DNA of 64,000 bases from Cristatella mucedo (GCA_009760855.2 WPIO01000090.1:846001-910000), one strand, 5' to 3'. Positions 36,990 through 47,093 are shown, counted from the stretch's first letter. A program made the numbers and translations. The notes: generated from the letters alone by a model not told the origin.

Positions 36990-38640
36990 AGAAAATATAA
37001 AAAACTCCTCGTACTCTGTCTTTTAAATACATTTAGGGAAGCATGTTGGTCGAGAGCACTTTCAAGTTTTGGGCATACATTAAGATATTGAGTCGAGCTG
37101 CAAAGTCTTCTTGCAGTTTGGTAACATTCAAATTGCAAGCATTGGCAGACTAATCTGACTTACCTGAATAAACACCTGATATTATCTATCCAAAGCTTTC
37201 TCTTTACTGCCTGCTTTTATTTAATCGGGATTTATTAGAAGATATTTGTATTGTTCTTACAATCACAACTAGAAATTTCTCTCTTCATCAACTTGGTTTG
37301 TTTGAATGCAATATCTCAAAAATAAAATCCTAGCTGATTAAACAGCCTCTTTTAGTATAGCGACAGAAGAGCCTTTACGGCTATCACCACCGCTTGCAGT
37401 GTCGATAAAGGATCGCCCACTGCAGGAATCGAACCCACGACCTCGGGACCGAGGTCGTGAAAGCAACCACCTTACCTAGTGTGCCATCACGGCTCACCAT
37501 CTAAGCCGAGTGCTACTGCACTCACAACATCGTGATGATAATCTGAAATGGCAAGAAGCTAAATCAGACACATTAAGACTAATATGTATCGCTTGAAATC
37601 CACAATTCTATGGGCTGCAAGCCGATAACGAAGTATTTCATCGCCGAGGCAACGTAAAAGCCGTAGGTACCTAAAAGGCAACTAGCCTTGTTTGCCACGG
37701 TGGCCTAAAATACTTGTGCCTATTGGATCAATTGGCCGTCAAGCTGACGTAATAAATAACTTGGCTCTCTAAAACACGTTTAACATTCACTCGCAGATAA
37801 ATACTATGGAAAACATGAAGAACTTTTGGCATTCAGTTGAGGCGCTCTTCGTCACTGCCGATCTCGTTCGTTCCAACGGCCTACATGCACGAGTCAGGGA
37901 TTCCTGTGGAAGGCGTTCCACCAGACGGCTGACGATGCGAGCTGAAGCTGCGAACTGACGCCCAGGCTTCACTTGCATTCGTTTCGCGACGGCTGCCATT
38001 GCTTGCGGTCTACTCCAATCTAAACACGAAGGCAGCTGCACCAAACGTGACACGAGGACAGTGTGTGTGCCGCTAAGTTGAGGAGCCGTAAGGATTCAGC
38101 TTGGCCAGCGTTTCCCCGCCGCCGAGCTATCCTTACCGAGGATCAAGGAATAATGGGTTCTCCAAGTGTGCGTGTTTGGTTGGTGGTAGAATTGGATTCA
38201 CACACTGGCTGTTCTCTGAGTAGGCAGTGAGGGGCACCTGTGTAGCACCAAACTTTGCAATGATTCTGAGATGACTATCGAAGCCCCCCTGTCGGATCCT
38301 GCTTGACCTTCTCAGTTGCGACAGACATGACTATCACTTGGCCATCTGTATTTAGCCTGCAGCTTCATCTCAGTTCAATGAGCCACCGACCGTAACACAA
38401 ATGCTGCTGCTTTTTAAATTTTCATTAAATGCCTCTTAACGGGTATTCAGAGCCCTCCCAGCTTCAATGAAGGTGTGGTGGACGCGATATTATCTAAACA
38501 GCTCTCATGCTTACCCGAACGGAATAAATCAAAAGAGGTATGGGGCAAGTTTTTTTAGCTGAGCGATCACTGTCGCTTGTTTCACCGCGTTACTCTGTTT
38601 CCTTAGGAAATTCTTTAACTTGATAGTAAACTTGCATCAT
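36990..38640 (+). repeat. Segmental duplication SD3 with repeat R1, copy 2
   Basis: 36,990-37,160 matches 45,650-45,800 (GCAGAGTCTTCTTGCAGTTTG versus GCAAAGTCTTCTTGCAGTTTG). 37,520-38,640 matches 47,140-48,240, including GTTGAGGAGCC, CAATGATTC, AAATGCCTCTTA and TTGTTTCACC landmarks. The short R1 open frame has a stop and shifts in this copy. A SINE sits between the two parts. Confidence 0.6.
37335..37500 (-). mobile_element. tRNA-derived SINE (family S1), inverted
   Basis: The complement reads AGCCGTGATGGCACACTAGG (box A area), GCTTTCACGACC, a box B GGTTCGATTCC (complement of 37,425-37,435), GGCGATCCTTTATCGAC, GTGGTGATAGCC and GCTCTTCTGTCGC. It is the least diverged S1 copy along with 21,155, so S1 was probably mobile most recently here. 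Confidence 0.85.
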
Positions 38641-38807
38641 CGTACTGATGCTGTCAATGTTAGTCAAATAAATAACTATGTTATAAAGACTGGTAATATA
38701 ATGATTTGGAGACTTAAATATGAATCGCTTTGCAATAACATCTACTTATTGAAATTCAGGTAATACCAAACCAACAGTTTTAAATGATGATTATTGTGTG
38801 ACTTATT

Positions 38808-39638
38808 GTTATAATAATTACAATAAAGTACTTGATAAAGCGCCCTCAGAGAACTTAATCTCTTTCTAGGCGCTTTACATTTGCTGCAAACGGAAATGAA
38901 ATTAAATGGTAAGTAAAATCATGCTTGAAAAACAAACAAAACGAATAACATGGTTAGGGATAACATGCACGGGGTCACCGTGCAAATGAGGTTAGTGGCA
39001 GCATGCACAGTGTCAGCAAGCATAAGCACGTGAAGGACGAATCACAGTGACCCACTAAATGCTGTCCTAAATAGGTGTGTTTTGAAGTTCCTTTTAAATG
39101 GGGTCAGGTCAGGGATGTTCTGACGCAGGTCGGGAGGGAGTTCTAGGCTTTGGGAGCATACGAACTAAATGCATGGTCTCCAAAGGATTTGAGGTTTGTA
39201 CGAGGTATTTGTTGACTGTTGGATTCCAAAAAGCTGGTGGTACGATGCTTGGCCTGATGGGGGCGTATGTCGGAGAGATTGGCTGGAGCCATAAAATGTA
39301 GGGACCTCAAAGTGAGCGACAAAACCTTAAAGTCAATCCGTTGCTTGACTGGTAGCCAGTGCAGGTCGGCGAGAAGTGGAGCAATGTGGCAACAGCGAAG
39401 CTCACGACAGACAAGCCTAGCTGCAGAGTTTCACACCAGCTGCAATCGCCTGATCGCACATGCTGGTAGGCCAGTAAGCAGTGAGTTGCAGAAGTCAAGA
39501 CGAGATGTCACGAATGGATGGATCAACTTAGATGTGGTATCCTTATCTAAACAAGCCCGAATTTTAGCAATAATATGAAGCTAAAAATAGACAGATTTGA
39601 CCATGGAGCGGATATGGTCGTTTAACGAGTGGTCGCTT
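38808..39638 (-). mobile_element. LINE family 1, RT C-terminal region and 3' UTR, cut off by the AT-rich island
   Basis: Minus orientation, 3' tail side near 38,808 (ATAATAATTACAATAAAG) then CTTGATAAAGCGCCCTCAGAG. The coding part encodes the thumb region with HVRSGDC/CAIRR-overlapping frames as in other copies. It is among the least diverged copies. The homology stops abruptly at GTGGTCGCTT (39,638), where other copies continue for about 150 bases, and the alien AT-rich island begins. Confidence 0.85.
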
Positions 39639-39663
39639 CAATCATTGATTTTTTAATTGTTCA

Positions 39664-40107
39664 ATGAAACGAGATGTGTTATTAAAAGCATTTTCTTCGA
39701 CAACAAATATAGATATGGGTGGATTTTCAATAATAAACGTTGCAAATCCTGTTAATCCTTCTGACGTTGCGACTAAATCCTATGTAGATAAAACAGTTAA
39801 AAAAATAGCAGAAGTAATAGCTCTATCAATGGATCTCGATGCAAAGAACTCAATACCAAATCTATCAACACCTTATTCATGGACAAACAAAACAGCTCCA
39901 GCTGTAATGATATTAAATGTTATGGTTGTTGGAGCATCTAATTGTATGTTTATAAAACCTAATACTGATACAACTGCTGTATCTGGAGATGTAAGAGCTA
40001 TAAATACTTCACCTACAGGTGTGGACTTAAAGTATTTTGTTTATTTTACAGGACTTCCAATAGACTATTACTTCATTGATGCGACCGGAAAACTCTTTAC
40101 TGAGTAA
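39664..40107 (+). CDS. Phage-type fibre-like protein
   Basis: An open frame of 147 codons with no interruption. Residues about 16-45 contain the signature MGGFSIINVANPVNPSD and ATKSYVDK, which matches the repeat unit at the N-terminal side of many phage tail fibres and of fibre-like proteins in Polinton/adintovirus-type elements (N-K-I-x-N-L-x-x-P-x-x-x-x-D-A-x-x-K-x-Y-V-D). The remaining about 100 residues are a beta-rich-looking head-like part with no motif that I know. It starts only about 25 bases inside the island. It contains no glutamine and one tryptophan (TGG), so it does not test the codon question. After the stop TAA (40,105) two more in-frame stops follow within four codons. The role, attachment or capsid spike, is inferred from the family. 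Confidence 0.7.
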   Translation: MKRDVLLKAFSSTTNIDMGGFSIINVANPVNPSDVATKSYVDKTVKKIAEVIALSMDLDAKNSIPNLSTPYSWTNKTAPAVMILNVMVVGASNCMFIKPNTDTTAVSGDVRAINTSPTGVDLKYFVYFTGLPIDYYFIDATGKLFTE

Positions 40108-40128
40108 AACTAAAACTGAGTAAACATC

Positions 40129-40569
40129 TTAGTCAGTTATGCACAATCCTGAAAAGTATAAATACTATATTAAAGCTGTTAACTCTGTTAACTTTGTTGC
40201 TTTACGTTTACCTTTCACAAGAGGGAATATTTTTGAAATAGAACAAATAGCTTCATGATCTAAACAATAATGTAATAAAATAGAGCAACATTGTTTTTAA
40301 GGGTTTCTTAACTAATGAATATAATTTAGTTTCTTTCTCTTTTTAAATGAGTTAGTATTTATGTTACAATATGAACAAATTATAATTGAATCATTGCGCA
40401 TAAGACTATAATCAAATTATGATTCTTGCATGTCTTTATCACAGATGTCACAACGTATTTCATATTTTCTTTTTGGTCTCTTTATTTCTTGATGACAGGA
40501 AGGATGTTTTCCTTCTAGATAATCAATCTCTTCAAATGTATTTGAACATTTTTCTCAAAATATTTCCAT
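40129..40569 (-). pseudogene. Zinc-finger-like protein, frame interrupted by in-frame stops
   Basis: From the ATG at 40,569 a minus-strand frame of 146 codons runs to TAA at 40,131-40,129, 21 bases from the end of the convergent fibre gene. It contains pairs of cysteines resembling a zinc ribbon (an EIRCDICDKD segment, then IICSYC) and basic stretches. In standard code it is broken at codons 5 (TGA, 40,557), 51 (TAA, 40,419), 86 (TAG, 40,314), 91 (TAA, 40,299) and 135 (TAG, 40,167). Flanking residues look uninterrupted and the frame never shifts. I do not recognise the family. A nucleic-acid-binding role is possible from the Cys pairs. Whether it is a decayed gene or uses another code is open. 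Confidence 0.5.
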
Positions 40570-40579
40570 TATATATAGA
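40570..40579. promoter_or_regulatory. Divergent start region, TATATATAGA-like
   Basis: Only ten bases separate the start codons of the minus-strand zinc-finger-like frame and the plus-strand integrase. The spacer is nearly pure TA, so any promoter elements must overlap coding sequence. Confidence 0.35.
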
Positions 40580-41493
40580 ATGTCATTTTTTACTCTAAAT
40601 GGAAGAAAAAAAGAAGGTAAATTTTATCCTAACTCAGATATAAGTCAAGTACTTAAACCAAGACCTAAAAATATTCCACAAGGTTTCTGTAATATTGTTA
40701 AGCCATATGAAAATCATCAAGCAGACATTGTATACATGCCTAGTGATTCTGGACATAAATATGCACTTAGTTTTATTGATGCTGCTATTAGATATAAAGA
40801 TGCAAGACCTCTTAAAACAAAGTCTTCTAAAGAAATAACAAAATCAATAATAGATATTTACAATAAAGGTTCTTTTGAAATGGCTAAAGAAATGACAGTT
40901 AATCCAGGATCAGAGTTTAAAGGAAAGTTTGCTAAAGAAATGAAAAAACATGAAACACAAATCACTGAAGGTACTACTAAAAAGAGTGTTGCATTAGTTG
41001 AAAGAATGAATAGAATAGTAGCTGAGAGAGCGTTTATTGCTCAGTATGAAAAAGAAATAGAAAGTATCAATAAATGAGAATATACTAGAAACAAAGTGTG
41101 GATTTAAAATTTACCAAAGATTATTGAATATCTAGATAATAGTGTTACGAAAGCAATAGGTGAAAACCCCGTTAAAGCAATTTGGAAAAAAGTAAAACTG
41201 AAGAAACCAAATGTCATAGAAAAGTAAGAGAACAAGAATAGTTATTAGAACTTGGAACAACTGTTAGATATTTCTTAGAACCAGGTGAAGGAGAAGATGA
41301 AAAGAGAAGACGGGCTACACATCCAATATGGAGTTTAACTAAACACAATAATTTTAGAATAATGGTATTGCAAGAACAACCAGCTAGATGTTTCGTAAAT
41401 GATGTAAAGAGAAAACTTGTTAGAGAGGAGTTACAAATTTTTAAGACTTGGAACCGTCTTGACTTTCTAATAGCTCAATTAATATTTCATTGA
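40580..41493 (+). pseudogene. Retroviral-type (Polinton/adintovirus-like) integrase, interrupted
   Basis: The first frame (40,580-41,077, 165 codons) holds the integrase core: HQADIVYMPSD with the first Asp, YALSFIDAA, then VNPGSEFKGKF, where the usual second catalytic Asp is Asn (N before PGSEF), then VALVERMNRI with the catalytic Glu. It stops at TGA 41,075. The same frame continues after it, meets TAA at 41,105, and reaches an A6 run (41,186-41,191). From there the family's C-terminal part continues in the -1 frame, with TAG at 41,239, then ATHPIWSLTKHNNF and KRKLVREELQ, the chromatin-domain-like end of Polinton integrases. The loss of the second Asp predicts an inactive enzyme in any code. 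It overlaps the end of the convergent membrane-protein frame. Confidence 0.75.
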
Positions 41494-41842
41494 ATTTTTC
41501 TTTAGTTACTTTATCATCATGTAAAGCATCAACAATCTTTGAAACTAAGTTACGATTTGCTTTAAGAGTAAATCTTTTAATTTCATCAATTTACGATATT
41601 GTACCATATATTGAGAGTATCATTGTTGATAAAGTACCTAATACTGTTACTACGGGAGAAAGATCCTCATGCTTTTGAATGTAAGTACTGGTTACTGTAA
41701 TTGCAAGGGAGAGTAAAATACCTATACATTGAAAACAGTATTTAACTATTAATAATTTAGTTAAGCAAACTTTAATTCTATCATTTTCTAAAAGTATTTG
41801 ATTATAATTGGTATTTGCGTATTTACTTCTTAGATCTGACAT
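41441..41842 (-). CDS. Two-helix membrane protein, one in-frame TAA
   Basis: From ATG 41,842 the frame runs 83 codons to TAA at 41,593-41,591 and then stays open a further 49 codons to TAA at 41,443. Two hydrophobic segments (about residues 36-52, with IGILLSLAITV, and 64-82, with VVTVLGTLSTMIL) flank a short charged loop. The part after the TAA is charged and helical-looking (VTKEKFNEILIELLESQ). Under the standard code the product is the 83-residue part. The continuation suggests a read-through codon or a recent nonsense change. It starts 13 bases after the upstream minus-strand frame, as in a polycistronic or compact viral layout. Family not recognised. Confidence 0.55.
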
Positions 41843-41855
41843 TGCCCTATATTAT

Positions 41856-42497
41856 TTACCACATTTTCAGAGGTCTTCTTGAATTAGAAAGTGAATCATA
41901 AAAATGACTGCATTTTGGAAACATACAATTACAAACATCTCTATTATTATCAGTTTCAACATCACTATAGTCTGTTATTCTAATCTCTGGTAGCATAATT
42001 TTTCTAAGTTCATCAAGTTCATTCTTATAATCATAACAAGACTTCCAAGAATGTAGATTTTCATCACAAAAACATTAATTAGTATCATGTTTACAATGAC
42101 CACAATCTTTACATTCTATTTTTGAATTAACTAATAAAAGCTCCTTATATTTATCTATTCAACTCAGCCTTTCAAAATCTGATATCTTTTTTTCTTAACA
42201 TTCTTTAATGTGTTTCATTATACGTACTTTTTTCCATGATATAGCTTTTTTAGTAATACAATATAAAAGAAAATCAAGACATCAATATCCATAAATTCTA
42301 TCAAATAAACATGTAGTATTTTCTAAAATAATTTACTCTGTAATAAAAGCAGTAAGTTATTTACCATTAGTAGATACTCCAGAGCTATTAAAACAATATT
42401 ATTAAATATATTTATGACTCTTTTTTCCATCTAGCAGCATGTTCTCCTTTCCTTCTTAACAATGTCCTGGAGTTATAAGACAATGGCATTTATATAC
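41856..42497 (-). pseudogene. Cysteine-rich protein, frame with nine in-frame stops
   Basis: The minus-strand frame ending at TAA 41,858 can be followed without a shift back to at least 42,497 (about 213 codons). Its composition is not that of random AT-rich DNA: it has about 14 cysteines in clusters (VYKCHC, KIECKDCGHCKHD, RDVCNCMFPKC) and ordinary polar content. In standard code it is cut by TAA at 42,077, 42,197, 42,335, 42,359, 42,401, 42,404 and 42,458, and by TGA at 42,161 and 42,284. The frame contains no CAA or CAG codon and three TGG codons. No start codon was identified, so its 5' part is probably missing. Family unknown. Confidence 0.45.
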
Positions 42498-42620
42498 ACT
42501 AATAAATTTATTTGATTGAATAAAAATTACAATGATATATATTTTAATCAGTTTGCACAATATTTTTACTAATATTTAGTAAATCTGGAATCTGCATTTG
42601 TTGAGTAGTCAGGTGTTTTT

Positions 42621-42834
42621 CATTTTATAGACAGATACTTGAATTGAGCATTTCGTAATGAGATCGAGCAGAAGCAAGATCGAATGAAAAAATGTTCGAT
42701 TCGAGGGTCTGGCTATAAAAGGAAAAAATCATATACTACTCACGTGCCCTATCGTTTGACAGTGCCAAATGCGTTAGGCTGACGTGCAACCGCTCTGAGG
42801 CAAGAGCAACTTGCGCGTAGCCGCGATATGTAAG
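42621..42834. other. Transition from AT-rich island to host-like sequence
   Basis: Base composition returns to host level at about 42,640. No element recognised. Confidence 0.35.
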
Positions 42835-43010
42835 GGCTTTTTCTAGCAGCGAATGTTGCCGGTTTAGCAGGCTTGGTCCAGCGTTTAAGATGGGCGCTCC
42901 GACCAAGGTCAGGCCGAGGTCATGGGCTCGAGCCCGAGGCATATATGAAGTGCCTGCGTAGGGGTTTTCTTTGGGGCGCTGTAGAAATGAATTGTATTAT
43001 TACTATTATT
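42835..43010 (+). mobile_element. tRNA-derived SINE (family S2) with LINE-like tail
   Basis: It shows GCGCTCCGACCAAGG, then box-B-like GGCTCGAGCCCG (about 42,924), then AAGTGCCTGCG, GGGGCGCTGTAGAAATGAA and a TTATTACTATTATT tail. The tail block resembles the family-1 LINE end (GGCGCTTTATCAAGTGTATTATT). A decayed second copy is at 59,050-59,215. Confidence 0.65.
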
Positions 43011-43470
43011 CTGAAGTTTGACCTAAGCGCTCGTTTCTATTTTCTAACGCCGGTGTCGCGATACCTTTATTTTACCACCACGCTAGTTTCGCCTCGAGTC
43101 GGTAACTTGAGTTCGTTCTGTCAGAGGGAACTGTGTTCACGAGAAACCATTGCAGGCACGCAACAATTAACGTGCATGCCATTGTTTCCTGGGCAAAACG
43201 AACTAAATTGTCCCTTAATTAAGCTATTAACTTACCGTATCAACGTATCCTGCCTTATTATTATTATGGATAACCGATTCAGTTGTCCTATTCTCCCTGG
43301 CTAACTGTTAGGCTGTTAAAATGGGTTGTATTGTTCTGAGCTCTAGTTACTCTTCCCCCGATAATGTTGGGATGCTTTTGTGTTTGGTGCTCAGCTTCCC
43401 GGAACTTCTCTAACGTTGCGATACGTCGACATTGTAGCTGCAAACCTAAGTCCAGTTGTCAAGAACCAGG
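43011..43470. other. GC-richer segment without recognisable gene
   Basis: The plus-strand open frame at 42,873-43,304 spans the SINE and this segment and shows no domain. CTGGGCAAAACG at 43,190 resembles CTGGGCAAGAGTG at 26,070, so a shared unclassified repeat is possible. Confidence 0.3.
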
Positions 43471-43474
43471 TATA

Positions 43475-44360
43475 AAAATAATAATCATAATACACTTGAT
43501 AAAGCACCCTTAGAGAAATTGATTTCTTTCTAGGCGCTTTAATTTGCTGCAAAGAGAAATGCGATTGAATGGTGAGTAACATCATGCTTTATAAACAACG
43601 TGAATAACAAGGTTAGGGGTGACATGCACAGGGTTGGCATGCAAATGTGCTTAGTGGCAGCATGCATAGTGTCAGCACGCATAAGCGCGTGAAGGACGAA
43701 TCATAATGACCAACTAAATGTTATCCTAAAGAGGTGTGTTATTAAGTTGTTTTAAATGTGGTCAAGTCAGGGGATTTTGTGACGCAAGTTGGGAGTGTAT
43801 TCCAGGCTTTATGAGCATACGAACTAAATGCACAATCTCCAGAGGATTTGAAGTTTGTACGAGGTATTGGTCGACTGTTGGATTTCGAAAACCAGGTGGT
43901 ACGATGCTTGGGCTGGTGGGGGAGTAGTTCTGAGAGATAGGCTGGAGCCAAAGAATGAACTGACCTAAAAGTGAGCAACAAATCCTTAAATTCAAGCTGT
44001 TGCGTGACTGGTAGCCCGTGCAGGTCAGCAAGAAGTGGTGTATTGTGGCAACTGCGACGCTCACGACAGACAAGCCTAGCTGGGGAGCTTCGTACCAGCT
44101 GCAATCGCCTGATCGCACATGCCGGTAAGCCAGTAAGCAGTAAGTTGCAGAAGTCGAGATGGGATGTCACGAATGAACGGACCAACTTACACTTGGTATC
44201 CTTATCTAAACATGCCCGAATTTTAGCAATGTTATGTAGCTGAAATCAGGCAGGTTTGACTGTGGAGCTGATGTGGTCGTCTAACGAGAGGTTGCTTTCA
44301 AACATGACACCTAGATTTCGAGCTGATTCAACCAGAGATATGCTGAGATAACTAAACTAA
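43475..44360 (-). mobile_element. LINE family 1, RT C-terminal region and 3' UTR
   Basis: Minus orientation. Tail side AATAATCATAATACACTTGA at 43,480, then GCACCCTTAGAG. The coding part at 44,185-43,742 is open for 147 codons: VRSFVTSHLDFC, GLPACAIRRLQL and HTPLLADL-like segments through AFSSYAHKAWNTLP. The longest uninterrupted C-terminal frame of the family is here. Confidence 0.85.
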
Positions 44361-44384
44361 CATCTTAAATCATGCTTTTGGTTA

Positions 44385-44720
44385 ATAAAGTGTATGTACT
44401 AATAATGAATTATATAGAACTCTAGAGAGCTCAATCTTTTTCCTGGCACTTTGAATGAGCTTTAAGTAAGGTCAATAGAATGGTTAGTGGTAGCATGCTC
44501 AATCGACGACAAGGGTAATACGATAAGAGATGAATATGTACGGTCAGCATGCAAATTTGGTTAGTGGTAGCATGAACATTGTCAGCACACCGGCAGAATA
44601 CAAAGGACGACTCGCAGATACCCACTAATTATTGCGCTTAATCTATTCATTTTTAGTTCCTTTTAAAAAGCGATCTAGTGAGGGAACAAAATGACGCCAG
44701 TCGGGAAAACGCTACCAGAT
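44385..44720 (-). mobile_element. LINE family 1, degenerate 3' end
   Basis: GAACTCTAGAGAGCTCAATC at 44,418 and GTTAGTGGTAGCATG at 44,500 and 44,560 mark a second, older 3' end abutting the previous copy. One internal block is duplicated. Confidence 0.6.
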
Positions 44721-45645
44721 TTGAGGTATTTCATCTGCATTTCAAAATTTCAAAATTATAAATGAATTGGCGTAATTGTTTTAAAATATAAACGTTAAAT
44801 TTTTAGTCAGAATGAATGTCAAGTATTTTTGCAGATATCAATGTGAACTGAGAAATAGTACAGTAGGCTTGCCTCGGTGATGGTAGTACATTGAAAAACA
44901 GGTAAGACGCATGAGCTAGCTACCTGCAATGCAAATTGATATTAGAAGGAAATTAAATTTCACTGAATATTGAAATGACACTTTCAAATATTTAAAAGAT
45001 AACAAATGAGTACAGAACTCCCTATCTATTGAAAAGTAGCACCGTTTTCAATTCAAAAAAGGCAAGTTTGTACGCCTGTTTCGGAATTATAAATGGATAC
45101 AGTATCACCTGAGGTTGGCTTGATTATATTTTTATCAGCTCTCTTTTTTCATTTGAATCGCGTAGCAGATCTATCACATCTACAACCTCTGAATATGGTT
45201 TCTTTATCTGCAGAACCTGAATGCAGGGGAAAAGGCAAAAACGGTCAAATTGCAAGTGTTTTAAGTTTTATGAAATTCGCATATTAAAGATAAACTAGTT
45301 TTAAATTCAATCAAAAATTTTTATGGTTTTCAGATGATTGGAACATTGTCAACAAAATTACCAAGTCCAAAAAGTAGTGGCAGTTATGTGCCACACCAAA
45401 TGGGAATTACCCTCCCCCAAAAGCAAATTGATTGATATTGTGCAAAGACCAGTAGAAAGAATAGTTTGAAAATTGGCACAAGGAACAATAGTAACATAAG
45501 CCACCGTTTTATGTGTAACATAGAGGCCGTGTTGACCTTCTGATGACCTGTAAAAGTCAAGGTCACGTATTGTACTGTGGCCCAGCAAGATAGGGCTTTA
45601 TCGTCACATCAACAGATTAAATACGTCATTCTAGAAATATGAATA
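44721..45645. other. AT-rich intergenic sequence
   Basis: No gene or repeat family recognised. Short frames on both strands at 45,093-45,588 have no support. Confidence 0.35.
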
Positions 45646-45944
45646 TTTCACAAACTCCCATGTTTAACTGAATGTAGGTTTATGTTGGTCTAGAGCACTT
45701 GTAAGTTCCGGGTATACTGCATCAATGAGGTTATTGAGACGAGCTGCAGAGTCTTCTTGCAGTTTGATAATATCCGAATTTCAAACGTAAACTGGACGCA
45801 TCAAAATCACTAGTGTAGAACATGATAATGGATCCTATATCAGTCGCAACCCTAAAAGCGATGCCGCAAATTGTATACGGACATTAAAAGACTAAAATTG
45901 TGTGTAACTGAATGCTAAACTGTCTATACTGGATCGTTGTGAGA

Positions 45945-46240
45945 AGAAATTAAAAAGAATTTAAAAACACACCTCTTTAGGACAGCATTTAGTGAGTCCC
46001 TGTGATTCGTCCTTGATGTGCTTATGCGTGCTGACACTGTGCATGCTGCCACTAACCACATTTGTATGCTGACCCTGTGCTTGTCACCCTTAGCCATCCT
46101 AATCATTTTGTTTGTTTATCAAGCATGACATTAATCACCATTCAATTGCATTTCCCTTTGTAGCGAATGTAAAGCGCCTAGAGAGAGATTAATTTCTCTG
46201 AGGGCACTTCATAAAGTGCATTATTAATATTATTATTCCA
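45945..46240 (+). mobile_element. LINE family 1, 3' end
   Basis: Plus orientation. AAACACACCTCTTTAGGACAGC, GACACTGTGCATGCTGCC, then GAGGGCACTTCATAAAGTGC and an ATT-rich tail ending near 46,240. The copy is well preserved and so relatively young. Confidence 0.8.
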
Positions 46241-47093
46241 CCATCCAGACAGTTTATAAGGATTTTCTGTAGGAGATTTGTACAGCCCTTTCAGTTTAGG
46301 AGCTTTTATATATTTTAAATTAGTTTACTGGAAGTCATTTTAAACCCTTTAAAGAAGTATTTATTGTAATCTCACATGAAACGTTGCACGCTTGTGAACT
46401 TCTCTGGTCAATTTTCTGTCTTTATCAGTTACTCTCGCTATTGTTAACCCTACTTTTTTTGTACAGGCACAAGTTAACTGCCTACTTGGAGGCTGCCGAA
46501 TTCGGAAGCGTTTGCCAAAAATTGCAAATTTCCATCAGACAGTTTTTTAAATATCAAAAATTTGACACTAGACCTAACTAATAACGAATTTTGTCTTAGC
46601 TACTTAAAGATTATGTTTTTTTTAAATTTCCACCGATACAGCTTTAAGCACCGACGTCAAGTTGTGCTTCCGAAATTTGAACCTAGGCTTGAGTGAACGT
46701 GAGTTTTCTGGCAAAGACGGCCATTAGGAGCACTCCAAGCACAGGCCAGCATCTGCGTAGAATGTCAAACAAGAAAAACCTGATGGAGTCTCACCAGGGT
46801 CTCTCCACTGCTAGAAAGAAGAACGCGATCCAACTTGTGCACAAGGTGTCATCATTAAAACCAGTTCTCCTCTCAAGCCTTGGCTTTCCCTCTTTGGGCG
46901 CCACGGCAGTTGCGTTAGCAGCGTCAACGCACAAATTAGACAGACCTGGGCGGCAACCTCGAATTGCCAGACCCATGTGCGTGCCTTTCACTTTCAGCTT
47001 GTCTCCGACGGCACTTAGCCAAACGTGTTATTACCATTATTCCTATTGTTATCGAAATAAAAAACTCTCGCGTAACCACCTAGGTTACCATAA

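Larger units (their letters stand above)
39639..42620. mobile_element. AT-rich alien island: Polinton/adintovirus-like fragment
   Basis: About 3 kb with abrupt change in composition (roughly 72-75% A+T), dense coding on both strands, AGA-dominated arginine codons and none of the host repeats. Gene order is fibre-like (+), zinc-finger-like (-), integrase (+), two-helix membrane protein (-), cysteine-rich protein (-). Gaps are 21 bases (convergent), 10 bases (divergent), an overlap of about 50 bases, and 13 bases. A retroviral-type integrase together with a phage-type fibre is typical of Polinton/Maverick and adintovirus-like elements. PolB, ATPase and capsid genes are absent, so this is a fragment. 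Several frames hold internal TAA/TAG/TGA codons. I saw no terminal repeats, and the right limit is only approximate. Confidence 0.65.

Noticed and set aside
42873-43304. 143-codon open frame
   Set aside because: It begins inside a SINE and continues into unclassified sequence. No domain.
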